The notes: generated by a model from the letters alone, not told the origin. A stretch of DNA of 41,826 nucleotides from an uncultured Clostridium sp. (GCA_958438515.1 CAUBRZ010000014.1:1-41826), one strand, 5' to 3'. Positions 7,149 through 14,904 are shown, numbered from the stretch's first letter. Program-made: numbers and translations.

Positions 7149-7790
7149 CTACTTTACGTTTGGCATAGCTTTTATTTTATTTAAAATACTTGCATATTGC
7201 CTTTTAGTTAGATCTTTTGTATTTGTTATGCTGTAATTTGTTAATAATTGTTTTTCTACATCTAATCCCTTTTGTCTCATAATTGCATATATTGTTTTTG
7301 CTTGTTGCTCTGTTACTAATTCATCTATATTTTCTTCTAATATTTGTTCTTTATCTTGTTTAGTTACTTTGTCCTGTTGCTCTTTAAATTCATTTGTATC
7401 TGCGTCTTTAGTATCATCAATACAAAACAAGCCATTCAAAGCATATTTTCTTGCATAACTGCTTGCTGTTCCTGTTATTTGACTGTCATCCATTCCTTTC
7501 TTTTCTTCGCTTTCTCTTGCATATGCAGTATTTTCAATATAGGCTATTTCTTCATTTTTAGTATCTTCTGTATCAATTAATATAGCTGTTGCTTTTATAT
7601 AATATCTGTTCCCTAAACATTCTATTTTGTCTGTAAGTTGCAATATTACCTTATTTTTTGCTAGCAATGGTTTTACTGCCTCTAAAATATCTTCACAACT
7701 TCTATATTTATAATGTCCAAATTTATTTTCTTGTCCTTTTGGGGCTTTAAGTTCTGCTTGTATATTAAGTAATTTTTCATATATATTCAT
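7149..7790 (-). CDS. erf: ERF-family single-strand annealing protein
   Basis: A 213-residue recombinase with the ERF core: NIYEKLLNIQAELKAPKGQ at the N-terminus, FGHYKYRSCEDILEAVKPLL, and ITGTASSYARKYALNGLFCI at about residues 108-127, the most conserved ERF block. ERF proteins anneal complementary single strands in phage recombination, for genome circularisation or repair. The C-terminal third is a charged linker plus a small helical domain that could bind a host single-strand binding protein. It is followed four bases later by the NinB-like gene and preceded directly by the DUF1351 gene. Confidence 0.9.
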   Translation of the reverse strand: MNIYEKLLNIQAELKAPKGQENKFGHYKYRSCEDILEAVKPLLAKNKVILQLTDKIECLGNRYYIKATAILIDTEDTKNEEIAYIENTAYARESEEKKGMDDSQITGTASSYARKYALNGLFCIDDTKDADTNEFKEQQDKVTKQDKEQILEENIDELVTEQQAKTIYAIMRQKGLDVEKQLLTNYSITNTKDLTKRQYASILNKIKAMPNVK

Positions 7791-8639
7791 TTAAAAAACC
7801 TCTCTTTCATATTCAATTTTTGACAATTCTAAGAAATTGATTAGTTGTTCTAATTGTTTGTCATATATATTGAATTTCATTGTTATCTCTTTTTTTGTTG
7901 GAACAATAACAAACTCATCATTTTTTCTTTCTTCGTTTTTTAATTCTACTGGATTTGACAAATCTTCTAGTTTCTGTTTTTTTATTTCTTCTTGTCTTTT
8001 CTTTTCTTCTTCAATAGCTTTAAATCTATTTGTTACCATTGTTATTGCCTGCGATACATTTAATGTTTGTTTGTATTCAACTGATATCTCTGCTTTATGC
8101 TCTTGTGTTTCAATTAATTTTAAATCATCTGCTATTTTGTCTATAAAACTTTTAGCTTGTTCTTTCAAACTTTTCATACTCGCTGACAATGTTACATTTA
8201 TTTTTGCTTGTTCATATGTAATAAAATCAATGTTATTAGCTTTTCTATATTCTTCAAAGTAATCTTTTATTTCTTGTTCTTTTATTTCTTTTTGTTTGTT
8301 TTCATAATTAGCAACTTGTTGATTTATAGTGTTGTATGTTTCCGTTAAAAGTCTTTCTGTTTCTTTTGCTGTATCTTCAAAAGCCTTTATTGGTTTGTTG
8401 TATTCTGCAATAATATTTTTCCTATAATCAGAAACTTGTTTTTTAAATTTATTTACTTTAGATTTTTCATCTTTAGCCTCTTTCATTGTTTCTTCTGTAA
8501 AAGATATATTTTTATAGTAATTATTAAGATTTTCAACATATCCTTTTACTTCTTTCATATTAGATTCTATTTCTCCAACACTTTTAATTTGTGCTTTTAT
8601 CTCGCCTTCAAATTGTGGCTTTTTAATTAATTCTTGCAT
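7791..8639 (-). CDS. DUF1351 phage protein
   Basis: A 282-residue, mostly helical protein (long Lys/Glu coiled coils, residues 20-110 and 190-230) of the DUF1351 family, typically found next to phage ERF or RecT recombinases. It ends with KKEITMKFNIYDKQLEQLINFLELSKIEYE. It is one base from the ERF gene, and its start overlaps the stop of the 30-residue gene upstream. It is presumed to be a recombination accessory; the biochemical role is unknown. Confidence 0.8.
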   Translation of the reverse strand: MQELIKKPQFEGEIKAQIKSVGEIESNMKEVKGYVENLNNYYKNISFTEETMKEAKDEKSKVNKFKKQVSDYRKNIIAEYNKPIKAFEDTAKETERLLTETYNTINQQVANYENKQKEIKEQEIKDYFEEYRKANNIDFITYEQAKINVTLSASMKSLKEQAKSFIDKIADDLKLIETQEHKAEISVEYKQTLNVSQAITMVTNRFKAIEEEKKRQEEIKKQKLEDLSNPVELKNEERKNDEFVIVPTKKEITMKFNIYDKQLEQLINFLELSKIEYEREVF

Positions 8640-8731
8640 TATCTTTCCTCCCTTAAATCATCGTAATAGCATTCTTCTGCTATTAATTCGAATATATTTC
8701 CTTCTTCATCGTTTTCTATGTAATCTTCCAT
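8639..8731 (-). CDS. Small acidic phage protein, 30 aa
   Basis: A short ORF starting MEDYIENDEEGNIFELIAEE with AAAGGAGAATT directly upstream and a stop overlapping the DUF1351 start (TAATG). The strong ribosome site and coupling make it a credible gene despite its size. It is very acidic with a YYDDLREER tail. Function unknown. Confidence 0.5.
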   Translation of the reverse strand: MEDYIENDEEGNIFELIAEECYYDDLREER

Positions 8732-8807
8732 AATTCTCCTTTACATATCTGCTTCTTTGTGATAAAATAGAAACAGATATGAGTTTATATATATTCTTAT
8801 TTTTGAG

Positions 8808-9107
8808 TTATCTAAAGCTTTTGTCGGTGTTAGATAGCTCGTTTATTTTGTCTAAACAATTTTCTACTAAAGCATTTATAATAATGTTTCTATGTTTATT
8901 TTTATCTTCTTCTGATACACCCAAGTTGTTTACATCTTGTAAATTTAGTAAATCTCTTATTGTATTATTTAAAAAGTTAATTGACTCTTGTTTACAAAAT
9001 TTAGTTCTTTGTAATTCTTGATTTAAGTTTTGATTTATTTTGCTTACTGCTAAGCTTTCTTTTTTTAGTTCATTGTTTTTTATTATTAAATCAATTTGTT
9101 TAAACAT
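8808..9107 (-). CDS. Phage hypothetical coiled-coil protein
   Basis: A 99-residue helical protein (KKESLAVSKINQNLNQELQR region is coiled-coil-like) with a GGAGTGAAGAGAG leader. It lies at the head of the leftward early region, divergent from the rightward gene at 9179. No domain recognised. Confidence 0.55.
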   Translation of the reverse strand: MFKQIDLIIKNNELKKESLAVSKINQNLNQELQRTKFCKQESINFLNNTIRDLLNLQDVNNLGVSEEDKNKHRNIIINALVENCLDKINELSNTDKSFR

Positions 9108-9125
9108 CTCTCTTCACTCCTTTCC

Positions 9126-9154
9126 TTGTAAAATTTTGTAATTTATTGTATAAT
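9126..9154 (+). promoter_or_regulatory. Rightward phage promoter for the gene at 9179
   Basis: TTGTAA and TATAAT separated by 17 bases, ending 24 bases upstream of the ATG, a near-consensus sigma-A promoter. Confidence 0.6.
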
Positions 9155-9178
9155 TTCCTCGAAAGTGAGGTAATTATT

Positions 9179-9457
9179 ATGGATTTATCTTCTATAAAAA
9201 TATTGTTATATTGTAATACCTTAAAAAAATTTACCAAAAATGACATTCAAAAACATTTCAATTTGACACCTAATGAATGTCGAACAGTTATAAATTTCCT
9301 TAAAGATAATGGCTATATAACTTATATTGGTAATATTTATTACAAATCTTCTAGTAAAGGAAAATCCCTTTTAAAAACATTATTTATAAAATGGATATCT
9401 AACAATGCTTTAGCAATAATTGCTATAATAATTTCTATAATTGCTTTATTTAAGTAA
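9179..9457 (+). CDS. Phage HTH protein with C-terminal membrane anchor
   Basis: A 92-residue protein on the opposite strand to its neighbours. Residues 1-55 look like a winged helix (FTKNDIQKHFNLTPNECRTV, then FLKDNGYITYIGNIYYKS), and residues 73-91 form one hydrophobic segment (NNALAIIAIIISIIALF) predicted to cross the membrane. I use the ATG at 9179 because GTGAGG sits upstream, rather than the ATG at 9146. It contains an in-frame CGA codon (ECRT). It may be a membrane-tethered regulator or a superinfection function; unknown. Its 3' end overlaps the convergent small gene by 12 bases. Confidence 0.6.
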   Translation: MDLSSIKILLYCNTLKKFTKNDIQKHFNLTPNECRTVINFLKDNGYITYIGNIYYKSSSKGKSLLKTLFIKWISNNALAIIAIIISIIALFK

Positions 9458-9532
9458 TGCTACTATTAAACTTGCTACTGAAAATCCTAATGCAAACCAT
9501 TGAAGTCCATTAGGCTTTTTATTTTCTTCCAT
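9446..9532 (-). CDS. Phage membrane microprotein, 28 aa
   Basis: A 28-residue ORF, MEENKKPNGLQWFALGF then SVASLIVALLK, with GGAGGAGAAAA just upstream. It has a charged N-terminus and one hydrophobic segment. Good ribosome site and orientation with the leftward operon support a real gene. Function unknown. Confidence 0.45.
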   Translation of the reverse strand: MEENKKPNGLQWFALGFSVASLIVALLK

Positions 9533-9542
9533 TTTTCTCCTC

Positions 9543-9683
9543 CTAATAAATAGTATTTTGGCAAAATGCCCATACTGAAAACGCTACTGTTGCTATGTAT
9601 AAACTGCTATATACTACTGCTCGTCTTATTCTCATGTAAACTTTGTTTTTGTCTATTCTAAAATTCTTCCAACTTCTCTTCAT
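9543..9683 (-). CDS. Phage membrane microprotein, 46 aa
   Basis: A 46-residue ORF preceded by AAGGAGGAAACAA, with a basic N-terminal half (KRSWKNFRIDKNKVYMRIRR) and a hydrophobic C-terminal half (AVVYSSLYIATVAFSVWAF), so an inner-membrane peptide with N-terminus in the cytoplasm. It sits in the leftward operon between the excisionase-like gene and the 28-residue gene. Function unknown. Confidence 0.5.
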   Translation of the reverse strand: MKRSWKNFRIDKNKVYMRIRRAVVYSSLYIATVAFSVWAFCQNTIY

Positions 9684-9700
9684 TTGTTTCCTCCTTCTTT

Positions 9701-9946
9701 CTAAACTTTTATTTGATTCGATATATTCTGTATTGTTCTTATGTACGATTTTAATTCTTCATTTTCTCTAATCAATTTTTCCATTGTTTCATCAATTTGC
9801 TCACTTTTAGAAACCTTAATTTTATATTTATTTTTTCCCGTTTTTTCGTACTCTACTTTTCCACTGCTTATTAATCTTAGTGCTGTTTCATATCCTATAT
9901 GGTTTCGTTTCATAAATTGATTTAGACTAATCCATTCTTGTTCCAT
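9701..9946 (-). CDS. Excisionase-like HTH protein
   Basis: An 81-residue protein whose first half (EWISLNQFMKRNHIGYETAL then RLISSGKVEYEKTGKNKYKI) reads as a MerR/Xis-type helix-turn-helix, followed by a coiled-coil tail. Directly downstream of the Cro-like repressor, it could be an excisionase or second regulator. A 17-bp operator at 9964-9980 lies just upstream of its ribosome site (GGAGGG). Confidence 0.55.
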   Translation of the reverse strand: MEQEWISLNQFMKRNHIGYETALRLISSGKVEYEKTGKNKYKIKVSKSEQIDETMEKLIRENEELKSYIRTIQNISNQIKV

Positions 9947-9963
9947 TTTTGCCCTCCTTTTTT

Positions 9964-9980
9964 GTTCAGTTTTACTGTAC
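9964..9980. promoter_or_regulatory. Lysogeny operator, copy 1
   Basis: GTTCAGTTTTACTGTAC, a 17-bp imperfect palindrome of the form GTTYA-N7-TGWAC. It overlaps the stop codon of the Cro-like gene. The outer bases match the other operators at 10217, 10241, 10334 and 10364. Confidence 0.6.
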
Positions 9981-10199
9981 TTTAAAGTTAAAAAATTTTG
10001 AACCTGGAGCCTTTAAAATTTTGGATATGCTATTAATGTGAGAAATTTTAGGTTCAGCAATTCCATTTTCAATATTATAATAAGTTGCTGGACTTTTAAA
10101 TCCCATAAATTTAGACATATCTCTAATTGAAAACCCTTTGTTTTCTCTTGTTTTTCTTAATTCTTCTGTATTTACAAATTTACTATATTTATTTTGCAT
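9972..10199 (-). CDS. Cro-like XRE-family repressor
   Basis: A 75-residue single-domain helix-turn-helix protein (TEELRKTRENKGFSIRDMSK, then FMGFKSPATYYNIENGIAEP) of the XRE/Cro type. It is transcribed leftwards from a strong promoter divergent from the CI-like gene, and leads the lytic operon, so Cro is the natural role. GGGAGATGAACAA precedes the ATG. Its promoter contains two of the five operators. Confidence 0.8.
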   Translation of the reverse strand: MQNKYSKFVNTEELRKTRENKGFSIRDMSKFMGFKSPATYYNIENGIAEPKISHINSISKILKAPGSKFFNFKVQ

Positions 10200-10216
10200 T
10201 TGTTCATCTCCCTTCT

Positions 10217-10264
10217 GTTCATTTTTGTTGAACCTATTATATACAGTATTACTGAACTTGTCAA
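10217..10264 (-). promoter_or_regulatory. Leftward lytic promoter with two operators
   Basis: On the minus strand TTGACA (10264-10259) and TATAAT (10241-10236) are 17 bases apart, a consensus promoter. One operator, GTTCAGTAATACTGTAT (10257-10241), fills the spacer, and a second, GTTCATTTTTGTTGAAC (10217-10233), lies at the transcription start. Repressor bound here would block the Cro-like operon directly. Confidence 0.75.
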
Positions 10265-10333
10265 TACTTTTTTAAAAAAAAGTTTTAAATAACTGTACAA
10301 ACATTGAAACTCTAAGAAAAAAAATTTACAAGT

Positions 10334-10380
10334 GTTTACTTATTTTGAACATTGTGTTATAATGTTTATAAATATTGAAC
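10334..10380 (+). promoter_or_regulatory. CI promoter with two operators
   Basis: TTTACT (10335-10340) and TATAAT (10358-10363), 17 bases apart. Operator GTTTACTTATTTTGAAC (10334-10350) covers the -35 and operator GTTTATAAATATTGAAC (10364-10380) sits just after the -10. Both fit GTTYA-N7-TGWAC, so the repressor gene is probably autoregulated. Confidence 0.7.
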
Positions 10381-10394
10381 GGAGTGTTGTATAT

Positions 10395-10754
10395 ATGGAA
10401 AATGAAAATAATATAAAAATTAAAATTGGAACAAGAATAAAGTCTTTGCGTACCGAATTAGGACTTACTCAAGAACAACTTGCAAATAAATTAGCTACTG
10501 TAAAAGGAAAAAGTAGCATTGCTAATTACGAAAACGGTTCAAACTTACCAAGTGACGAAGTAAAATTAAAAATGTGTGAAATTTTTAATTGTTCATTAGA
10601 TTATTTAATGTGTAAATCTGATATCAAAAATTACGACAAAGATGAACAAGAATTTAAATTTGCATATCACAAAGAAATGGAAGGACTTACTGATGAAGAA
10701 ATTGCAGATGCATTAAGATTTTACAAAGAAATGAAAAAGAAATATAGCAAATGA
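10395..10754 (+). CDS. CI-like XRE-family phage repressor
   Basis: A 119-residue protein with an N-terminal XRE domain (IGTRIKSLRTELGLTQEQLA, then ANYENGSNLPSDEVKLKMCE, ending SLDYLMCKSD) and a short helical C-terminal tail. It lacks an S24 peptidase domain, so it is not self-cleaving; inactivation would come from the ImmA-like protease encoded next. An upstream in-frame ATG at 10332 would place a CGG (10380) in the coding sequence; that CGG is instead the end of an operator and the start of the GGAG ribosome site, so the ATG at 10395 is the start. The gene holds an out-of-frame CGG (AAC GGT) that is read normally. Confidence 0.85.
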   Translation: MENENNIKIKIGTRIKSLRTELGLTQEQLANKLATVKGKSSIANYENGSNLPSDEVKLKMCEIFNCSLDYLMCKSDIKNYDKDEQEFKFAYHKEMEGLTDEEIADALRFYKEMKKKYSK

Positions 10755-10771
10755 TTTTAGTGGAGGCTAAA

Positions 10772-11180
10772 ATGGAATTAAATAAATTGTATGATATTGC
10801 AACTAAAGAAAATATAGATGTAATTGATTTTAAAATGAAAAATAAAGCAATTATTGGGTGCATAGGCGATAATTATACCATTGGAATTAATTATTCGATT
10901 ATAGACAATTCTAGTGAAGAAAAGACCATATTAGCAGAAGAATTACGGTCATTATTATTGCAATGCCTTTTATAATACTAATAATTCAAAAAAAGAAATT
11001 GAAAAAAGGGAATTTAGAGCAACTAAATGGGCTTTTAAAACATTAATACCTTATTATAAACTAGAAGAAATGGTAAACAAAGGATATGCATACTATTATC
11101 AAATAGCAGAAGAATTAGGAGTTACAGAAGATTTAGTAAAAAAAGCATATAACTATTACCTGGAGGGAAATCATGGCTAA
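10772..11180 (+). CDS. immA: ImmA/IrrE-type metallopeptidase, joined by +1 shift at CGG
   Basis: Paired with a CI-like repressor, this is the usual position for an ImmA anti-repressor, a zinc protease that cleaves the repressor on DNA damage. The written frame breaks at TTA CGG TCA (10946-10948), inside the active-site motif. Skipping the C restores LAEELGHYYCNAFY (motif residues 56-60, with Glu in place of the first His of HExxH) and then TKWAFKTLIPYYKLEEMV and a helical end, 135 residues. I use the ATG at 10772, which has TGGAGG five bases upstream. The stop overlaps the integrase start. Without the CGG rule it would be called a pseudogene. Confidence 0.78.
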
Positions 11181-12303
11181 AAAAACTAATTCAAAAATAA
11201 ATGGAAAAGAATATTATAGAATTAGAAAAGTAGTAGGTCATACTGCTAGTGGTAAAAAGATTCTAAAAAACTTCTATGGCGAAAGCAAAAAAGAAGCAGA
11301 ACAAAAAGCAAGTGAATATATTAATAACATAGAAAATGGATTAATAATTAATTTTGAGAACTTTACTTTATCCGAATTAATGCATACATGGTTATTTGAC
11401 TTTCTTCATAATTCATCAAAAATAAAACCTTCTACATTTCAAAGATATGAAAGTCTATACAGAAACTATATAAAAGAATCTGAAATAGCAGGAAATAAAT
11501 TAATTAATATAAGAACAATACATTTACAAAAATTTTATAATAATTTATCAAAAAAAGGTTGCTCTTACTCACAAATAAATACTTTAAACACTGTCTTAAA
11601 AGTATTTTTTAACTGGTGTATTGACAATGACTATATTGTAAAAAATCCATGTACAAAAGTTAATATAAAAGGCAACAAAAATGAAATTATAAAAAATAAA
11701 AGAAAAGAAGTAGAAATACTGTCAGAAACAGAAATAAATATTATAAAAGAATATTTAAAAAATACAGATTTTGAATTATTATTTTTGCTAGATTTGGTTA
11801 CCGGATTAAGGCAAGGAGAACTACTAGCTTTAGACTGGAAACATATTAATTTAGAAGATAATACTTTAAAAGTAGAAAGAAGTGTTAAAGAAGTTTATGT
11901 ATATGACGATGAGAACACTAAGCATATAGAAACTATTTTCCAAACCCCAAAAACTATTAACTCTTTCAGGACTGTTCCTATTCCAAGTACTATGATCGAT
12001 ATTTTACTAAAAATAGAAAATAAAAAAGGTTTATTATTTAGCGATACGAATGGGAATCCACTAAAAGGAAAAAATGTTTCAGCTAAATGGACGAAAATTT
12101 TGAAAGAATGTAATATACCACACAAAAAATTTCATTCTATCAGGCATACTTATGCTTCTATATTATTATCAAAAGGTGTTGACATTGAAACAGTAGCCGA
12201 ATTAATGGGACATTCTGCTATAAGTATTACACAAATTTATTTACATTCTTCTTATTCTTCAAAGAATAAATCCGTTAATAAATTAAATTCTATATTAAAC
12301 TGA
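11173..12303 (+). CDS. int: Phage tyrosine integrase
   Basis: A 376-residue tyrosine recombinase. It has an N-terminal AP2-like arm-binding region (KINGKEYYRIRKVVGH...), a SAM-like core-binding domain (LSELMHTWLFDF...KPSTFQRYESLYRNYI, residues about 65-165) and a catalytic domain with Arg in TGLRQGEL, HxxR in HSIRHTYAS, His in MGHSAISIT and the nucleophile Tyr in QIYLH. It inserts and excises the prophage at the adjacent tRNA-Met gene. The start has TGGAGG and overlaps the ImmA-like stop. Its one CGG lies out of frame (ACC GGA). Confidence 0.95.
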   Translation: MAKKTNSKINGKEYYRIRKVVGHTASGKKILKNFYGESKKEAEQKASEYINNIENGLIINFENFTLSELMHTWLFDFLHNSSKIKPSTFQRYESLYRNYIKESEIAGNKLINIRTIHLQKFYNNLSKKGCSYSQINTLNTVLKVFFNWCIDNDYIVKNPCTKVNIKGNKNEIIKNKRKEVEILSETEINIIKEYLKNTDFELLFLLDLVTGLRQGELLALDWKHINLEDNTLKVERSVKEVYVYDDENTKHIETIFQTPKTINSFRTVPIPSTMIDILLKIENKKGLLFSDTNGNPLKGKNVSAKWTKILKECNIPHKKFHSIRHTYASILLSKGVDIETVAELMGHSAISITQIYLHSSYSSKNKSVNKLNSILN

Positions 12304-12324
12304 GTGGCTAAATAGTGGCTAAAT
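12303..12324. repeat. 11-bp perfect tandem repeat at the integrase end
   Basis: AGTGGCTAAAT occurs twice in direct tandem, beginning in the integrase stop codon. It lies 60 bases from the tRNA 3' end. Tandem direct repeats beside an attachment core are typical arm-type integrase binding sites; that role is inferred. Confidence 0.6.
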
Positions 12325-12326
12325 TT

Positions 12327-12367
12327 AAAAATAAGATGTCTCAAAACTTTTGAAACATCTTATTTTT
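12327..12367 (+). terminator. Terminator after integrase
   Basis: A long near-perfect hairpin (AAAATAAGATGTCTCAAAA pairing with its complement) followed by TTTTT. It is symmetric enough to act in both directions, separating int from the tRNA gene. Confidence 0.75.
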
Positions 12368-12384
12368 AGCTATTTTAACATATT

Positions 12385-12461
12385 TGGTAGCGAAGATGTG
12401 ATTCGAACACATGACCCTTCGGGTATGAACCGAATGCTCTAGCCAACTGAGCTACTTCGCC
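12385..12461 (-). tRNA. tRNA-Met (CAU), elongator type; prophage attachment gene
   Basis: A 77-base tRNA including an encoded CCA. Read on the minus strand it has a GGCGAAG acceptor strand, D arm GCTCAGTTGGCTAGAGC, anticodon arm TTCGG-TTCATAC-CCGAA with anticodon CAT, and a T arm with GTTCGAATC. Acceptor and body match elongator tRNA-Met rather than initiator or tRNA-Ile2. Its 3' end faces the integrase, so the phage core attachment site should be the last 20-50 bases of this gene. The second copy lies outside the window to the left. Confidence 0.93.
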
Positions 12462-12539
12462 ATATCAACGATATTTATTATACTTGTAGTTTTACCATTT
12501 GTCAAGACAAAAATACAAGAAAATTTAATTTCTTGTATT

Positions 12540-12878
12540 TCATCCTATTTCTCTTTCTTCTTCTTTTTTTCTAAACTCCTCTATGTTGCCATTCTGTTTG
12601 TCTATTATTTTTACACTAGCATTATTAGTTTTTATTTGCTCTTTTCTTTTTGCACCCTTTTTCTTTTTATCAGGATAATTAAACAGCATCTCTAAATTAT
12701 GAATATCATCCTTAGCATTGTCCAAAATTTCTTTATTTTCTGCCTCCCATTGTTTTTGTTCTCTATCATTTTGTTCAACAATTTTTATAGATTCAGTTCC
12801 AAAAAGATCTTTTAAAATTCCTTTTATATCAATCATCTTTTCTTTTTTACTTACTTGTTTTATACTTGATTTTTCCAT
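12540..12878 (-). CDS. Hypothetical charged protein, 112 aa
   Basis: The first gene on the host side of the tRNA. A highly charged soluble protein with an apparent middle motif (WEAENKEILDNAKDDIHNLE) and a lysine-rich linker (DKKKKGAKRKEQIK), no membrane segment. I do not recognise a family. AAGGAAACTTTAAGAGTAAT precedes the ATG. About 165 bases of AT-rich sequence upstream contain nothing I can call. Confidence 0.5.
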   Translation of the reverse strand: MEKSSIKQVSKKEKMIDIKGILKDLFGTESIKIVEQNDREQKQWEAENKEILDNAKDDIHNLEMLFNYPDKKKKGAKRKEQIKTNNASVKIIDKQNGNIEEFRKKEEEREIG

Positions 12879-13046
12879 ATTACTCTTAAAGTTTCCTTTA
12901 AGTTCTCACCTCTTTCTTTATCAAATACATATCTATTTTAACATAAAAAAGAGTAAAAATCAAGTAGCCTTACAATATTTGTAAAACCACTTAATTTCAA
13001 GTTACACTATTCGACATAATTATTGCACAAAATAAGTCCTGTCCCC

Positions 13047-14105
13047 CTATATTTTCATTCTATATTGTAAGTCACCCATTTCTTCTGTTGGTACATATCC
13101 CGGTTTTGATTTTATTACATCTGGTATTCTATTTACTATTGTTGCACATGTTAGTTCTACTGTTGATGGTCTATTTATTATTAATGTTGTTTCTGGTTCT
13201 CCTATTACAGTCCACTCATTTTTGTCAAAGTCATCTTTTGAATATACTTTTCCTATACATTCACTTTCTATTGTTATTCCTTCTTCTGTCTGTGTTGTAA
13301 CGACAGCACTCATTCCTGTTGCATCTCCTGCTTTTACTGTCATTTGTAAAGTACTAGAGTATATATCTTCTTTATGTGTTTGTGGTACTGTTTTTTGAGT
13401 TTGTGATTTTACTGTTAATCCCAGTTTATCACATAGCCATCCATTTACATTCCACATATATGATGGTAGGTATTCTCCTTTGTCTATCATTGCTTGTCTC
13501 TCTTCTTGTGATATCATATCTACAGATGCTACTTGTTTATCAAATTCTTCTAAAGTTAATCCTGCACCATGTGCCTTTGCTAATGCAATACCATAGTCTT
13601 CTACATTATAGCTTGAACTTCCTTTTATTTTAGTTATTGTTTGTGTTGATGCTGCTATACTAGATATTAATTGTCCCCAATATATATCTTGATATCCACT
13701 TCCTGTAATTGTACATCCTGTCTTTTTTGCCATTTCATCTATTCTAGATGTTATTACTGGATTTGAATTTATTGGATAAAATGCTTCTTCACATGTTGTA
13801 ATAGCATTTACTCCTAATCTAGCACATAACATTAATGCATCTTCTACATCACGAATCAAACTCATAGTTGTTACTATTACAATATCTGGTTTAGTTTGTT
13901 TTATCATGCTTTCTGCATCCTCGATTGATACTACCTTTATTCCTTTGTTTTCTGTTCCTATGATTTCCCCAATGTCTTTACCTATAACAGAAGGGTTTAT
14001 ATCTATTGCACCTACAATTTCTCCTCCCTTTTCATATACATATCTCATTGTATATACACTCATCTTTCCTGTTCCATATTGAACTACTCTTGTTTTTTCA
14101 CTCAA
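13047..14105 (-). CDS. NAD(P)-dependent dehydrogenase, dihydrodipicolinate reductase/2,4-diaminopentanoate dehydrogenase-like
   Basis: A 352-residue protein with an N-terminal Rossmann segment VVQYGTGKMSVYTMRYVYEK followed by GEIVGAIDINPSVIGKDIGE, and an internal ITGSGYQDIYWGQLIS region. This architecture is shared by 2,4-diaminopentanoate dehydrogenases of amino acid fermentation and related amine dehydrogenases. No ornithine-pathway neighbour is present, so substrate is open. The longer reading starts at TTG 14123, but that codon lies inside the AAAGGAG ribosome site; the TTG at 14105, eight bases further on, is the likely start. Confidence 0.7.
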   Translation of the reverse strand: MSEKTRVVQYGTGKMSVYTMRYVYEKGGEIVGAIDINPSVIGKDIGEIIGTENKGIKVVSIEDAESMIKQTKPDIVIVTTMSLIRDVEDALMLCARLGVNAITTCEEAFYPINSNPVITSRIDEMAKKTGCTITGSGYQDIYWGQLISSIAASTQTITKIKGSSSYNVEDYGIALAKAHGAGLTLEEFDKQVASVDMISQEERQAMIDKGEYLPSYMWNVNGWLCDKLGLTVKSQTQKTVPQTHKEDIYSSTLQMTVKAGDATGMSAVVTTQTEEGITIESECIGKVYSKDDFDKNEWTVIGEPETTLIINRPSTVELTCATIVNRIPDVIKSKPGYVPTEEMGDLQYRMKI

Positions 14106-14211
14106 AACAATCACTCCTTTCAATTATATAAATTATATACTAAAACATTAAAGTTTATACAATTTGTTTTTTAGTAACTTATTTATTATTAATTCTAATA
14201 TTTTTTATTAT

Positions 14212-14904
14212 CTATACCAAAAATTCTTTTAAAATATTTGCACATCTCTTTGATGCTAGTTTTAAGTTTTCATCAAATGTTGATGCATTTTTTCCGTTTG
14301 GTGTATCAGATACACTTCTGATTACTATAAATGGTATATTGTCTAAATAACATACTTGAGCTATTGCTCCACATTCCATATCCACTACATCTGCATCAAA
14401 TTTTGCTCTTATTTTATCTTTCATATATATTTCTGTGCAGAATATATCTCCAGTTGCCACTACTCCCAATTTTATATTGTAATTCATTTCTGGCATACCT
14501 TTTATTACATTTTCAAATTCATCAACTAGTTGTCTATCACATTCTACATAATTTCCAATACCTGTTATGTATCCTTTACTATGTCCAAATGCTGTAATGT
14601 CAAAGTCATGTTGTACTACATGTTCTCCTATTACAATATCTCCTATTTTTAGCATGCTGTTTACTGATCCTGCTGATCCTAAATTTACTACATAATTAAT
14701 ATCAAAATTGTCTATCATTACTTGCGTTGTTCTTGCAGCATTTACTTTTCCTATCCCACTTTGTACTAAAACACATTGTTTTCCTTGTACTTTTCCCACT
14801 AAGAAACGTAAATCCCATATTTGTTTCACTTCTATATCTGTCATAATGGCTTTAATTGCTTCATGTTCTTCTTGCATTGCTACTACAATTCCTATTTTTT
14901 TCAT
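14212..14904 (-). CDS. mtnN: 5'-methylthioadenosine/S-adenosylhomocysteine nucleosidase
   Basis: A 230-residue enzyme that removes adenine from methylthioadenosine and S-adenosylhomocysteine, recycling methyl-donor by-products and feeding AI-2 synthesis. Family hallmarks are IGIVVAMQEEHEAI at the N-terminus (catalytic Glu), NLGSAGSV around residue 76, VDMECGAIAQVCY and VIRSVSDTPNG with the catalytic Asp. Length and order match the family. AGAGGTGAGAAAAA precedes the ATG. It is divergent from glmS across a 380-base gap holding the glmS riboswitch. Confidence 0.93.
   Translation of the reverse strand: MKKIGIVVAMQEEHEAIKAIMTDIEVKQIWDLRFLVGKVQGKQCVLVQSGIGKVNAARTTQVMIDNFDINYVVNLGSAGSVNSMLKIGDIVIGEHVVQHDFDITAFGHSKGYITGIGNYVECDRQLVDEFENVIKGMPEMNYNIKLGVVATGDIFCTEIYMKDKIRAKFDADVVDMECGAIAQVCYLDNIPFIVIRSVSDTPNGKNASTFDENLKLASKRCANILKEFLV

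Noticed and set aside
10332..10394. Longer start for the CI-like repressor
   Set aside because: It would run through a promoter -10 and two operators and include the CGG at 10380; the ATG at 10395 has a ribosome site.
10751..11180. ImmA-like gene as a decaying pseudogene
   Set aside because: Only one lesion, identical to those in essential host genes, with intact ribosome site and overlapping stop.
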